Source: Warburgia ugandensis (lineage: Eukaryota; Streptophyta; Magnoliopsida; Canellales; Canellaceae). From it: a DNA stretch of 64,000 bases. Where the stretch lies: assembly GCA_035236585.1 (NCBI GenBank), contig CP141138.1, positions 26,795,437-26,859,436 on the forward strand. The letters are read 5' to 3'. Positions 41,563 through 54,765 of the stretch are shown piece by piece (positions within the stretch are counted from its first letter, which is position 1; each line of letters starts with the position of its first letter). The notes beneath the pieces were generated by a model. That model made no database searches and was not told the origin of the DNA. It saw only the letters and a list, made by a program, of their open reading frames with translations. The position numbers were made by a program, and so were the translations under genes.

Positions 41563-43064
41563 ATGAACCCAAGCACAGGCTCATCTACCTTGTAGTTGGA
41601 AATTACATATGAAGGGTCTTAGAATTTGCACTCACAATCTCTCCATCAATAAAGCTCTTATGCCATTTTGAATTACCATTGGCCTAAAAGCTTAAATTGA
41701 TAGGAAGTGGACTAACAATATTTATCTAACAGGGCTCACCTAGTTATAATCCTATAGATAAATAATTAAGAAACTACCAATTGCGTAGAGTCAAGAATGA
41801 ATGGGACTAGGCAATATCAACCCTTCAACCGTCTCACGAAGAAAGACAAACTTGGGACTAGTATTTGTCACTCCGATACCTGGTCAACCACTTATTCTCT
41901 ATGTTGCACACTAAAGAAATAGAATTACTATTCAAGAAATTTTCAAAATTTTATGGCTGCTGACTCTTATGCTTTGATCATAGTCTTTGCTCTGCGAACT
42001 CTAAGCTGACAAGCTTGTCAGAAAGGGTGTATTGCTTGATGACTTTCGAGTTAGGCGCTATATTTAACAACTAGCACGCAATCTTAACATGCCCCATTTT
42101 GGACTCTCTTCGGAAGGTTATGTGGGGATCTTCTCCAATTATTGAATAAATCATCGATGCCATTCACAAAAATTTTCAAGGGGCAATTGCCCACACTGAC
42201 CCCGTGTTGGCTCTGCCCATGTTCATGGCCTATTATATGAAGACCCACCAATCCATTGATTTAGTACGTCCCGGAGCCTTGGTTAAGTGCACAATCTCAA
42301 ATTATATTAAATCCATAACCATGGACTAATTTGACATCTATTGTGATCATAGTGGTCTGCTAACGATGTTGTGTAAATTGATTGAGTGATTACTGTAGTA
42401 GAGCTCCAAGCCAAGTGCCACTATAGTTACAAACTTCCCCAAATAATTCAAATTCTACACAATTGTGATTTTCGGATGGATTCTTTTTCAGTTTAAAGGT
42501 CCTAAATCAGTTAAAGGGCAAAACTAATCGAATGATTCATCAAGTTACCCTGTGTAATATACCTTGTTAATTTAGATTTGGAGAACAAATTAACATTCGA
42601 AATCACAATTTCCGGCTTTTTTCCAAACTCTTCCCGTCTTTATCTTTCTACATATAACTCATTTCATAAAACATGGAATATTTCCCAACATCACTCTCAA
42701 TTAACATCTCCCTTGGCTTGATTGTTACCGTCACTGGGTCACATTTCAAACCCAATTCCCCAATGTGGATTCCTTCATAACTTCACTTACTACAACCACC
42801 AAAATGCTTCATATATATCAAGCTAGCTAGTGGGCTTGTCCCATTAATCAATGTAAGCATTATGTAAGCATTTCACTATCATAATGCTGCATATTTGGTG
42901 CCGCCTCAGTCTTTGGTTGTTACCCATCACTAGACAGATCCACAATTCTGTTTGTTCGCATGGCCTACATACCAAAATCAGGACCATGGACAACAATAAA
43001 ATGTGATCAATGATCAAGACAGCACAATTTGGTATTTATTTGTAATAATTAATTTCAAAGCCAG
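41563..43064. other. Intergenic, possibly decayed LTR-like repeat
   Basis: Similar words (TTAAACTGATAGGAAGTTAG and TTAAATTGATAGGAAGTGGA, each followed by AATATTTAT) occur near 41494 and 41692, suggesting repeat-derived sequence, but no element could be delimited. No gene. Confidence 0.4.
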
Positions 43065-43190
43065 AAGGGGAGATTTTGGCTCAGTAGAGTTGTCATCCTG
43101 TGATCTTAAGGTCCATATATTATTGATCCTTTGTGATCTGCCCCTTTCTTAGACTCCACGTAGACGGGACCTGCGAAGCTGCCCCTTTTT
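43065..43190 (+). mobile_element. Au SINE with internal deletion
   Basis: Begins AAGGGGAGATTTTGGCTCAG, keeps GTGATCTTAAGGTC, then jumps to the 3' part (TGATCTGCCCCTTTC ... GAAGCTGCCCC). About 50 bases of the middle, including the CTTGCAAAA motif, are missing. Flanks AATTAATTTCAAAGCC and AATTGATTTCGAGGCT are a worn target duplication. Confidence 0.85.
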
Positions 43191-43550
43191 AATTGATTTC
43201 GAGGCTGTTTATCGAAGGCAATTGAAAGTTTTTGGTTCTGGCAAAACGAATATCTAACTACTGAGAGAAATAATGGTTCATTTTCATTTCCAAATCCTAA
43301 ACGAAATTTAATAGATCAATGGTCTGAGATCATCGGATCAAGATGCTGTCAGATCAATCAAGTAGAAAGCTGCTCCTAAAAGAAGCCTAGCACCCCACGC
43401 TCTTTAGCATTTCCAGAAATAATTAGTAGGTATTGGGTTATCAAATGTATGCCAATTTTTATAAAGGGTTGAGTGAGAAAATTTGACTGAAATAGGTGAT
43501 GCTGTAGTCCCATTTCCATTTTGGCCCTTTAGATGACGAACACAATATAG
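43191..43550. other. Spacer between two SINEs, nothing recognised
   Basis: No coding or repeat signal. Confidence 0.5.
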
Positions 43551-43731
43551 AAGGGGAGCTTTGGCGTAACGTTAGAGTTGTTGTTGTATGATTTTTAGGT
43601 AACGGGTTCAAGGCATGGAAACAGTCTCCTGCAAAATGCAGGGTAAGGCTGCATACTATCGACCCTTGTGGTCGGCCCCTTTCCAAGACCCTGCATACAC
43701 AGGAGCTTCGTGCACTTGGTCTGCCCTTTTT
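43551..43731 (+). mobile_element. Au SINE
   Basis: Full-length copy: AAGGGGAGCTTTGGCGTAAC, B box GGGTTCAAGGC, CTGCAAAATGCAGGGTAAGG, CTTGTGGTCGGCCCC, ending CTGCCCTTTTT. Flanks near GATGACGAACACAAT and GATGACAACAAT suggest an altered target duplication. Confidence 0.92.
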
Positions 43732-45962
43732 CGATGATGACAACAATGTCATTTGTGTTTGACCTTCTTATGGGCAAAGTGGGCTTCCTTGAAATGGTTA
43801 AGAATAACCCCAAAAGTAAGCAACTTTCTTAACCCGTAATGATCAGCAACTAAGATATAGGACCCTAGGGATCAAACCAACAACTAAATTGTTGGGCCCA
43901 GGGGAATATTTATGTGCAATTCTAAACCACTTTGCTTGTAAACCATGAAGAGCAACCTGCATTGCCCGGTTCCTGCCTATGGGTACCTTGTCTGTAAGAA
44001 AGAGTCCAACAAAAACTAACAATGGTCATTCTAGATTTTGAACTTTTAGTCCAAATTCAGCTTAGATTTAACCATGGCCTTGGTCTGGCGGGGCTTGCAA
44101 GCCAACTGCAAAGCCCGAGATAATGACCCATCTCACTATAACCTTACTCATATGTAAGCTGGGTCTGTCAAGGCCGCACCTCTTCATTCCTAGCAAATCC
44201 TTCATCAATTAGACTCCACCAGATGACTAATGGCATCCTGCTTAGTTAGACATGGATTAGATTGTCAATGGCCGGAAATGAGGTCATCAAGAAATAGCTT
44301 ATTAATGCAAGGAAACCAGATTAAGTAAGAGGTTAAACCAAGTCTGACGAGCAATGAGAAGACATAACTAGACATCTCGAAAGAGCAATCACTGAATATT
44401 GGAATTCCGGGCCCTTTTGAAGTTAAGGGAAAAAGACATAACTCAGGTATATGTAGGGCCATCTTTGTGGTGATTCCAAAAATTTTCTTTCCAAGTTGCA
44501 GAATGGATGACTCAGGAAGCTCCAACATGATGGCGTGGAACAGCATTAAGCACAGAAAGGAAGGCAGGAGGCTAAGCCAGGCTTCATCTCATTCGGACAT
44601 GCATCCAGGGAGGGTGATTTCACTCACCACACATGACTTAGCTTGCGTAGTTGACATGAGAAGTCTACCAATGCAAAGTGCGCACATAATCCACTCTTAT
44701 CTTGATTGCAATGTGTCATCACTTAGTAAGCACATGACTAACTCTTTTTTAATTGATGGAACGTAAAATCATCAAAAGGTGGTTGCACTATAAACGCACT
44801 ATAGTGAAGTGATGACGGGGATCCCACCATGGCACAATCTAAGGAAGCTCCATATTGCTAGATTCTGTCAAATGGGACCCGCTGTGGGCAGGATCATGGG
44901 GAGTTACATGACTTATCTGATCAAGATTAAAGGTATTGGAAGTCCATCTCCAATGTCAGGACAAAAGAGGAGCAATTTGTGGGTGCTGCAATTTCTGGTA
45001 TGAATTTGGTGGGTCCGGCCCAACAAAGAGAATTATGGTGAGGATCGTGTTTTCATATATGAAGCACAATTAAAGCCTTTGACCAATTGGACTACTTGGA
45101 AGTGGAATGTGGTACATGTAAATTATTGAAGTATATTACACCAATGGGGGCAATTGTGAGACTTGTACTACATTATAAGCCTCTTTGTTTATTTAACCAG
45201 CAGGGAAGTAGAAAATGACAACAGTCAAGTATTCTTCACTGAAGAAAAACGTTAGAAAAGTACGTGTTTATTCAACCAATAGCTTAGCGGATTCCTACAC
45301 TTGCTAACTAATCAAACCCACTTCCTAAAGACTCAATATCCAACAGAAACCACAATTCAGTTGACTACAGCTAGAGAGTAAAATAAGTAAAACTAACTAA
45401 CTAGATAGTGCAACGACTAGTAAGATGCACTAATTTTTAACAGTTACCATATACATATTACAGGTAGCTCATTTGAGGCTATCCTCCACCTTGTATTTGG
45501 AGAAGTGGCTACTGGTAGAACAAAAATGGACCCAAAAACTTATTCTTTTCTTACTTTTTTAAAACTTCTTACAAAATTTTAACACATGAGTGATCCCCAA
45601 TTGCTCCCCAATTTTCCTTTGAATTGAAATGCTAGACATTGCTTTTTTGCTGGTATAATCCTATTTTCTGTAGCAAAAATTTTGTGCCTTTGTGCTGATT
45701 GAATGATGTTTTAGCATGTATCACATTTGCTTTGATGTCTCCACAAGTTAATCTGGTTCCATGACACAAGCATATTTTTGATGCAGCTTGAAATATAATA
45801 TCATTGTTCACCAAACTCTAGGCCCTACATCTGCTTTTGGAGCATCAATACTGGAACATTGATTTACGTCCACAAACACCATGAAAATTTCCAAAGTAAT
45901 ACTTTTTCCCTTTGAATGCTGGAGAGACACACCCCATGATCAGCCTGGAACCAATGACCTCC

Positions 45963-46051
<89 letters not shown>

Positions 46052-47146
46052 GGAGCTGATATTGGCACCTGTAACTTTAAGCATTGTATACTTCCAAATT
46101 GTCTTGTCTAGATGTTTCTTCTAACATATACTATGACAAACTGACAAGGTGTCATTCCTAATAATGGGTGTCTACACCCAATTCCAAAACAAAATCACCT
46201 ACTCAATGATCAAATATTTTTGACAAGGACTCATATCTACAGCTTTAGTTTTTGGCTAACCTATGATAGTAGGCGAGCAAAATGATTGAAAGAAAGGATT
46301 GCCACAGCCCACTTGAATGAGAAGGATATATGAAAAGGTGAAAAGAAAAGGAGAAGCTATGCCTTAAAGGGAGAACCTAATATCATAGGAGTGATCAAAC
46401 TGGAGTCCTTCTTTCTCATCATATGATCTTTGAGGAATGACTCGTTGACTACACACCGAGATTGGAAGATAGGATTTCAAATGGTTGCATTACAGCTCTC
46501 CAAGATTCATTTCAATGTAATCACTAATCAAAGATTCTTTGAACTTCATATTAACATGGCCACCTTTTGGTGTGTGTTTAAGCAATGGGAACACAGACGT
46601 GTACACCACTTTCTATATCATTATCCCATTAATATATTACATATCTCTCCATTTAAAACCCATGGGGGGTTCCTAATATGCTTCCTTTCTCATCGTTAAT
46701 TGCTAGAATCTCCTTATAACATATAACAAAGAGGGTAATTAACAAATTCTTGGGTATTAATATTCTTAACAGGTAGCCCTGTGAGGACTTTGTAAAGTTC
46801 TTGGTTGGAAATTGTCTTTTCATTATAAAAAATAATTGTAGGGGATGATACTTTCGGTCTCGCCGAACAGCTGAAGCGCATGTTTTCCAGTGCTACAAAT
46901 GGCCATGTCATCGAGTCATTACATAGCTTTCATAAATTATAGCTACAAAAATTCCTCGAATGATTTTGAGTATTTTTTGAATAACTCCAGGCTTATTGAT
47001 GTCTCATATTAAAGTTTAAGAATCCTGATCTGCTCGAAAGTTCTGGACGTTTTAGATTGAATAACAAGCTTTTATGTTTTTTTCAATGCTTTAGCATTTT
47101 CTATTTGTTCACATTCTCAAACTAATAGTGTTGCATAATGGTTTCT
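43732..47146. other. Long intergenic stretch, nothing recognised except a microsatellite
   Basis: Frames of 60-100 codons on both strands show no known motif. It contains the CT microsatellite at 45966-46048. Confidence 0.5.
45966..46048. repeat. (CT)n microsatellite
   Basis: Uninterrupted CT run of about 41 units; it generates spurious Leu-Ser and Arg-Glu frames. Confidence 0.97.
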
Positions 47147-47240
47147 AGGAAAGGGCAGACCACAAGGGTCTATAGTACGTAATCTTATCTTTGTAAGAGA
47201 CTATTTTCACGCCTTGAATACTAACCTCAAGGTCCCATCT
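47147..47240 (-). mobile_element. Au SINE fragment
   Basis: The complement of the Au middle: GGGCAGACCACAAGGGTC, TATAGTACGTAATCTTATC, GTAAGAGACTATTTTCACGC and CCTCAAGGTCCC. Both ends are missing. Confidence 0.8.
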
Positions 47241-48239
47241 AGCTAGCTAGTTATAAACTCAAATTAAATAATCTAATTCTCACACCTATCACGTTCCCCT
47301 CCTCAGCCCCCCACCCACACAATTTTTTTGAACTATTCCCAGGTTGTTAGTGAGTTTTCGATCATTTGCATTGCTGATTTGTTCATGAACCTGAGCTTTC
47401 TAGCTAGAAAATCACGGTAGGCCCGTAAGTGGCACCAACCCAACAAATGAAGATGCTCATTCTCCCTATTTTGGTGAGTGTTTCTAGCACTGCTGATCAC
47501 TCTGAACTGCTTCTACAGAGAGAGAAGGCCTTTGTTAATGAAGGCACCAACAACAAGAGAAATTACGACCGATGCAAAGGGAGTAGGAACTGTCCTCCAT
47601 CCCCTTTCGATTGGTGAGTGTGGATTCGACCCCATAAAAAAGGGGATACCTTTCTGTTCAAATGGGTCCTACCTCTTCCACTACGTTAACATGTTTGAGA
47701 TGAGGACCACTTGTCCATTCGATCATCAATGGCCTAGCAAAGAAATCTAGAAAATGATTTCTCAATGCTCTATATTCTGTCTCATGGACCAACTTTAGCA
47801 GGCCATTATAGCTTCTCGCACAAGCTTGTTTGCCCAAGTGGGGAACAAAATCCACTTGTTTACACTGTATTCACTAATTAAAGAAGCGTACGACTGGCTT
47901 GAGCAGAGGTTTTAACTAGACCGAACCAGCCATGTACAAGTGTAATTTTGACGAGCTGAAAAACTTTTAAGGGCCTGTTGGGCACGGAAAGAGCTATCCG
48001 TGGCTAGCTATTAGATCCCTTGCTCCCCGATGTCTCAAAATCAGGAATAGAATATAAAAACTATGGATAACATTTAGGAATACGCGCAGCCCAAATCATG
48101 CAGAAGCTTATCCGGGATTTATTAAAGCTGCTGTTGCTTCACCCGGATTTATTAAAGCTGACACATCAAATGACAATTGTGCTACTATAGGTTCCAATAA
48201 GATCTGTTTCTCACAGCTAGAACTCACTAGCAAATTATT
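47241..48239. other. Intergenic, nothing recognised
   Basis: Frames at 47429-47855 on both strands were inspected and show no convincing family match. Confidence 0.45.
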
Positions 48240-49290
48240 TTGCTTCCAATCTTAAACAGGCCGATCATTTATGAAATGGCAAATTCCACTACCTTGGCAA
48301 ACCAATTGAGTTGAACCTCATACGTGTTCCATTGTTAGCCTTGGGGAACAACACAATTTCTTGCATTCCATATTTCCCAAGCTAAGTGCGCATCTTCAGT
48401 AACAAAATGAAAAGTCGATGCCTATTTGCACCTTTCTTAAAGCTATTCCAGGATCACCGAATCAATCGAGTCAAATGCATACTCTCCTCACCCAAAAGAA
48501 TCAGTCAATCTCTTTGAACAATGCTATGAAAATGACACGAAATTCAATCTCATCCTTCCGGTTGCACAGTGGGCAGAGACGATCATTTGGAGGATTGAAA
48601 AACAAGTTCAGCTTTGTGGGTAGTCTCCTATAAGCAAGTAGCCAAAAAACCATATTTATCGTTGGAATACAGTCCATTTGCCAAATTCTTTTCCACTTTT
48701 CATCAAAAAAACAGAAGCATCAAAACCCCTCTGGAAACATCTTATAACAAGATCTCACTGAGAATAGACCAAGATTTTACTGAGAATAGGCCATCGTTCG
48801 GACGAGCCTATACAAGTTCATTAGAATTGGTTGGCAAACATGTTCACGTTATATACCTTCTCACAAATATCAACTGGAAGGGCATTTCAATTTCTGTTCC
48901 CCAATCTCTTGGTCAAGGAATCCAGCCACCAAAGCATCAGGATCGCTTAACCGTGGCGGACCAATCATTATCTCGAGGTATATTTTTCCAATGAGACGAA
49001 ATGAATCTAGCAAAGAGTATTGCCGTACCCTAATCTTTTGCCCATCGCCAACAAGCAATCTATTAAGAACTTCACTTGCTTGAAGAATCGCAGTTCATGC
49101 CGCAGAAAAATAAGGTTGTGTCAAGCGATCAGAAATCTTTCTAGCAAGATACTTGGCCCAAAAGAGCTTACACCATAATAACCGGCCATTAAAGAGTTCA
49201 TTCCACCCAATCTTAGCATTAAAACAATTACTCATCTTAAAATCTTTTCTCAAATCCTTACATGAATCCAAAGACTGAGGCATTTCCTCA
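48240..49290 (-). mobile_element. L1-type LINE, C-terminal remnant (zf-RVT region)
   Basis: Minus-strand traces in order: KIGWNELFNGRLLWCKLFWA and KYLARKISDRL (49250-49110), VGDGQKIRVRQYSLLDSFRL (about 49050-48990), LSDPDALVAGFLD (about 48950), then YRRLPTKLNLFFNPP and DRLCPLCNRKDE (about 48640-48560). This is the region after the reverse transcriptase in plant L1 elements, ending with the Cys-rich zf-RVT motif CPLC. Several stops and frame changes are present. The endonuclease and reverse transcriptase parts are absent. Confidence 0.75.
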
Positions 49291-50048
49291 GGCTAGGGTG
49301 TTCCCCATAAGTGACATATTGTATTAGAGCCTAGATGCAGAGGGAAATGGGCAAGGGCTACTAGGGCTTTGCCCTAATGAGAGACGCATTGCATTGAATC
49401 CTGGATGAAGTGAAAAATGAGCAAGGGCTGCTACGGCATTCCCTCCATAAGAGACGTACTACATTGGATCCCAAATACAGTGAAAAATAGGCATGGGTTC
49501 CAATGCATTTGAGATGTGCGTGGGTAAGGAAACCAGCTCAGGAAAATAAGATTACTATCACTACATAGAATATAGGCATATTGTCAAGTAAGAGTATGGA
49601 ATTAGTAGATACAATGAAACATAGAAAAGTCAACATAGCTTGTGTCCAAGAAACCAAATAAAAAGGGACTAAAATTAGAGAAATTCATGGGTATAAGTTT
49701 TGGTATGAGCAAAAGGACAATAATAGAAATAACATAGGGATAATAATGGATAAAGAATTAAAGGATAAAATTGTATATGTTGGAAGAACCAATGACATAA
49801 TTATATTAATAAAATTTGCTCTTGGAGAGCATATCATAAATGTTATAAGTGCTTATGCCCCATAGGAAGGATTAGAAGATAGAATCAATAGACAATTCTA
49901 GAAAGATATCAAGGGAGTAATGTAAGAAATTCCCAACACAGTGGATATTTATAGGAGCAAACTTCAATGATTATGTAGGAAAAGAAAAGGAAGGATATGA
50001 TATGGTACATGGTGGGTATGGTATTGGAGTAAGAGATGAGATGGAGAA
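49291..50048 (+). mobile_element. RTE-type LINE, 5' half with monomer repeats and endonuclease domain
   Basis: Protein traces VNIACVQETK, GTKIREIHGYKFWYEQKDNN, IIMDKELKDKIVYVGR, IINVISAYAP and YDMVHGGYGIGVRDEM match the apurinic-type endonuclease domain of plant RTE elements. The catalytic QETK and SAYAP landmarks are visible. At least two stops (after QETK and SAYAP) break the frame. The reverse transcriptase half is missing: similarity ends near 50048, where the minus-strand gypsy fossil begins. It is a separate insertion from the RTE piece at 39.9-41.2 kb. Confidence 0.82.
49303..49512 (+). repeat. Tandem ~70-bp monomers in the RTE 5' region
   Basis: Three diverged units, each with CCATAAG/CTAATGAG, GACGCATTGCATT-like, then GTGAAAAATGAGCAAGGGCT-like words. 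Phase points lie at about 49312, 49383 and 49453. They sit directly before the endonuclease trace, as 5' promoter monomers do in some LINEs. Confidence 0.7.
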
Positions 50049-51921
50049 GCTATCCTTAGTTTTGCTTTAGCATATTGTTGCATAGCTAAGGAGTTCCTTC
50101 TCCATGGTGAAATAATTTATTTGCGCACTATTAAGTGTACTGTTTGCATTGTAGATAACATAGGCTTCTTATCCTTTCTTTGTCCTAAGACTACCCCTAC
50201 AACATAGTCACTTGCATCGCACATGATTTCAAAGAGCACTTTCTAGTCAAGTGACCACATGATAGGTGTGATGGTCGACTTATCCTCCAGCTTAGTAAAA
50301 CATTGACAGTCTATAGTCCATTCGAACAAAGTGTCCTTACTTAGGAGGTTACACAATGATTTAGATATTGTACTAAAATTTTATAAACCTCCTATAAAAT
50401 CCTATATGTCCTAAGAAAGAGTAAATATCTCTAACTATTTGAGAGGTGGGTAGATTAGAAATTAGATCAACTTTTTATTTTTCTACCTCAATTCCTTTTG
50501 ATGAGACAGTGTGGCCAAACACAATTCCTTGGGAACTATGATATGATACTTATCCCAGTTTAACACTAGGTTTTTCTCTTCACAGAGAGCAAGACTTTTA
50601 TCATGTTTTTCAAATATGTATTAATTGAATCCCAAAAAACTATGAAATAGTCCATGAAAACCTCTAGAAAGTACTTTACAATGTTGTCGAAGATACTCAG
50701 CATGCATCTTTGAAATGTTGCAAGAGCATACATAATTCAAATGACATTATTGTATAAGCAAAGGTACTAAAAGGACAAGTGAATGTAGTCTTTTCTTGGT
50801 CTTTGTGCATGATTTCTATTTTGTTATATCTGGAATAACCATATAGAAAATAGTAAAACTTTTGTCTTGCTACCTTTTCCAACATTTGTTTGATAAAAGG
50901 CAATGGGAAGTGGTCCTTTCTTGTGACAACATTTAACTTTTTATAATCAATACACATACGCCAACCAGTAGTAACTTGAGCGGGATTAAGTTCATTGTTG
51001 GCATTGAGGACAGGTGTCACTTCAGATTTCTTAAGAACCACTTGGGTTGGACTTACTCATTTATTGTCACTGATAGGGTAAATGATCCCTACATATAATA
51101 ATTTAAGAACTTGTGCTCTAATCACCTCTTTCATATTTGGATTTAGCCTACATTGCATTTGAAAATATTTCTTAGCATCATCTTCCGTGTAAATTCTATA
51201 GGTTCATATTAAAGGGTTAATTCCTTTAATATTTGTCAGGATCCAACCTATAACCACTTTGTACTCCTGTAAAATCTGAATTAACTACTCCTCCTATGAT
51301 GTTTCTAATTGGGAGGAGACAATGATAGGAAAAGTCTCTTTCTCTCATAAGTATGCATACACGAGATCACCTGCTAAAGTTTTTTAAATATAATTTAGGA
51401 AGTTAAACTAAAGATGAAATGGGAGTGAATTTCCTAGGTGGCAATTCCTCAAACTGAGGTTGCCATTTTGTTGTCTCTGTGACTAGTATAGAATCAAGGA
51501 AGACATTAACTTCCTCTACTAATGCATCCTCATGAAATTCATTAAAATGGGCCAAGCAAGGCTTTCTTGAATCTGATAAGGAAGACTTAAAAATTGATCA
51601 TGCACAATTGAACTTATCATGTTGACATTATGCAAGTCATCAATAAATTTTCTTGGCTGCTTTCAAATGTTAAAAATGTTCAGTTCCAGTGTTATATTTC
51701 CAAATGATGGCTTCTTCACACCATTTCGGCAATCGATTAAGGCATTGGATATGGCTAAAAATGGTTGCCCAAGAATTATTGATATTTCATTACTTTCATT
51801 CAACACTGGCTCTGTGTCCAAAACTAAGAAGTCTACTTGAAAGTAGAATTATTCTACCTGAACCAGTATATCTTGTACTATCCCTCTTTGTAGTTTGGTA
51901 GATTTGTCAACCAATTGGAGG

Positions 51922-54765
51922 GTAGTTGTAATATCCTCAATTTTTAATCTTAAATTAGTGATAAAATTTAAATAAATTAAATTAAAAATTTTATGCATAG
52001 AATGCAGAAAATGGAGCTCAAACAGAGAAGTTATTAACCGTTAAAGATAGAGGGGCAAATTAGTAAACTAGAGTCGGCCGAAACACAAGGGGCTATTTTG
52101 ATATGGCACCCCTTCCATCCTCCCCTATAAGATCTGACGATTTCGCCAAAAAATCGTCGGAGGGAAGGCGTATAAGGATAGAGTCCCCTTCCTCGTCCTA
52201 GCATGTTTCCTTCTCCAGTTGTCCCTGCTCCGTTCAATCTCCACCAGATAGGGACATTGGCAGGGAAGGCAAGGCGGCGACCATTGGCAACCCAGATCCA
52301 ATGCCCCATCGGTAGACCCAGGTAATGCCCCCACCCTCTTGTCATTCTAAACCTTTCCCGGCACCCTGTCCTAAGATCCAAGCAAGGTTTGGTTCCATCG
52401 GCCGGCTAAACGACGATGAAAGCATATCCGTCGGATCTGTGAAAAAATAGGAATTCCATGTACCCTACGGAGATTGTGGAAATAGGTTGATGAAACAGTG
52501 TTAGATTAGAGATCAGACCATCTATCTAGTGCATAAGAAACCCACGAACAAACCCTTTAACTGTGAGGGAGATCTGACAGTGGACGACGCCAGAAGTAAC
52601 GAAGAATAGTACGTAAGAGAAATTTAGGAACATGAGAAAAATCAAGAAAAAACCTTAGTTTTTGTCAAAATCAATCAAAAGGGATGTTAAAAATGGGAAC
52701 TACATGAAATTTCGAGCAAAATGGTGCAAAAATTGCAAAGATTGGGCACCTGTGGGGTCACAGGCGTGCATTGTCACCTGCGTGCGAGAGCGCTTGCGCA
52801 TGCTATCACCAACGGCCAGGACGCTCAGCATCCTGGCGATCAAGATGCACATGGGGGTGTGTCCCAGTAACCAGGATGCACACAGCGTGTCTCGCTGCCT
52901 GTCCTAGAGTCGTTGCGTCTTGGTGACGCTGGTTTATGTCGGTGTAAACCAGTGTAAACCCAGTCCGCTAGTGTAAACTAGTGCAAACGCACTGCCTGAC
53001 CTCCTATAAATTAATAATAATTTTCACAAAAAACTTGATTTTGAGAGCTACAGAGGTCCAAATTACAATTGAAAACATCTGTTACGATTGCCTTGACGAT
53101 GCGGACCTAGATTTAACTTAAAAACTTACAATTGATCACTTTTAATTTAAAAAAATTATAAAATAGTATTGTGGTATTAACAAGTACATCTGAATGTTTA
53201 AGATAAGGGAATTATACGCTTGCGTTGAGTGATCGCATATCGAGGTAGGTGACGACATTTAATATTTTGTTTTGATTTTAAAACCTTGCATTATCATAGC
53301 ATCATGATTGATTGTGATTTATTTGCACTTATTATTAGTCTGTGATTTTGTGAGATTTAGAGTTTTATGCTATGATTGATATTAGATTTTGATAATGTAT
53401 TAAATGGATTTATGATTGATGATTTCTTGAGATTGATACTCCGTATTTATGCATAATTAGATATTTTCTTTCCTTATTGCATCATTGAAACTGATGGGTT
53501 TTTATAAGAAAGGAAAGTAGAGGCTTGGTGGTTGGTCCTTTTAGAGGCTAACCCCGGGATGAGGGGTGTACCTTGGGGATTGCAAGCTACGAGTGCTCTT
53601 GGTTTTCGAGATATGTGTTTTTCTTGTTTTGGGTTTTATGATGGGTGCTCTCACCCGGTGGATGTCATGCTAGGAGGGAGTAGGGCGGCCACCCACCCTC
53701 TGAGATTTGTGATTTGGTAACATGGATAGTCCACACTACAGGTCTAGGCCTTTCCATGGAGACGGACATTAAGTCTCCCGTTATGGTGTTGACAGGGAGC
53801 GACGATGGTTGAGACCCTGGAGGGTTGCCACTGCAACATGACGATCTATATTCTTATGTTGTGTGCTTGCATAATGAGCATGGAGATGTGATTGTATGCT
53901 TGGGTGTGACGACATTTAGAGGAGTGATATGAGCACTCATGATCTGTTTATACGAGTGTATGGGACACTTATGGGACCCACATACCTTAGGGTGTCCTGC
54001 TATTATTGTATGCTCATTCACATTAGATCATATCATGTTTTTAATCCATGACATGTATGTTTTATCGTACATGATGTTTTGAGATTATGTTGGTATTGCG
54101 TATAATGATTTTATTTTCATAGATGATAGATCTTCTTATTATATCACCACTCTTATTCCATTATTCCATCATTATTACATTAAATGTCTATGCACCTACA
54201 CAAGTAATAGCTTGCTGAGGCATTGCTTTGTTTTGCAATGCCTTAGATCTTGAGCGCGATAGCAGGAAGGGCAAAACTATTGAGAGACCGTGATAGCAGT
54301 GGGAGATTCCTTTACTTTGATTGATAGACAGTGACGTGAGTTAATAAACGGGCTACCATTTGACTTTCTTTATGGACTGTAAAATTTAATTAATGGGATT
54401 GATTAGGATAGTTATACATATGATGGACATTGAGGTGTGATGTTATGATGGATAGACCCTAGGCCACATTGTTATTATGTTTTGGATATTTATTGTTTTG
54501 AAAATAAAGGAGCCGATGATTTTGACGTTAGTTTGACATTTGTATTGTCTCAATTGTATCACAACAAAATTATAATTATGTTTTAAATTATAATCTTGAT
54601 GTTTTAGAAAAAGAAAATAACAACCGGAGGTTTTCAATAAATGTTTTAATAAAATAATTAATAGAATCTTTTTAACATGGGATCCCGACTACTACTACTA
54701 CTACTACTACTACTATTATAATAATAATAAAATATGTTAAAAAAAATCCGGGGTGTCACAGTAGT
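51922..54765 (+). mobile_element. Solo LTR of a chromovirus-like gypsy element with GTAGT target duplication
   Basis: A 2834-base block, 51927-54760, starts TGTAATATCCTCAATTTTTA and ends GGGGTGTCACA, the termini usual for Tekay/del-type LTRs. GTAGT stands on both sides (51922-51926, 54761-54765). A promoter-like CCCCTATAAGATC lies at about 52122 and a CTA repeat near the 3' end. No gag or pol is attached, so it formed by LTR-LTR recombination or is a lone LTR. It interrupts the protease region of the surrounding gypsy fossil, so it is the younger insertion. Structurally intact as an LTR. Confidence 0.9.
54690..54715. repeat. (CTA)n microsatellite
   Basis: Short trinucleotide run near the 3' end of the solo LTR. 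Confidence 0.88.

Noticed and set aside
47658-47855. Copia RNase H fragment (ETEYRAL phrase)
   Set aside because: Only a five- to seven-residue resemblance; the residues around it do not follow the family.
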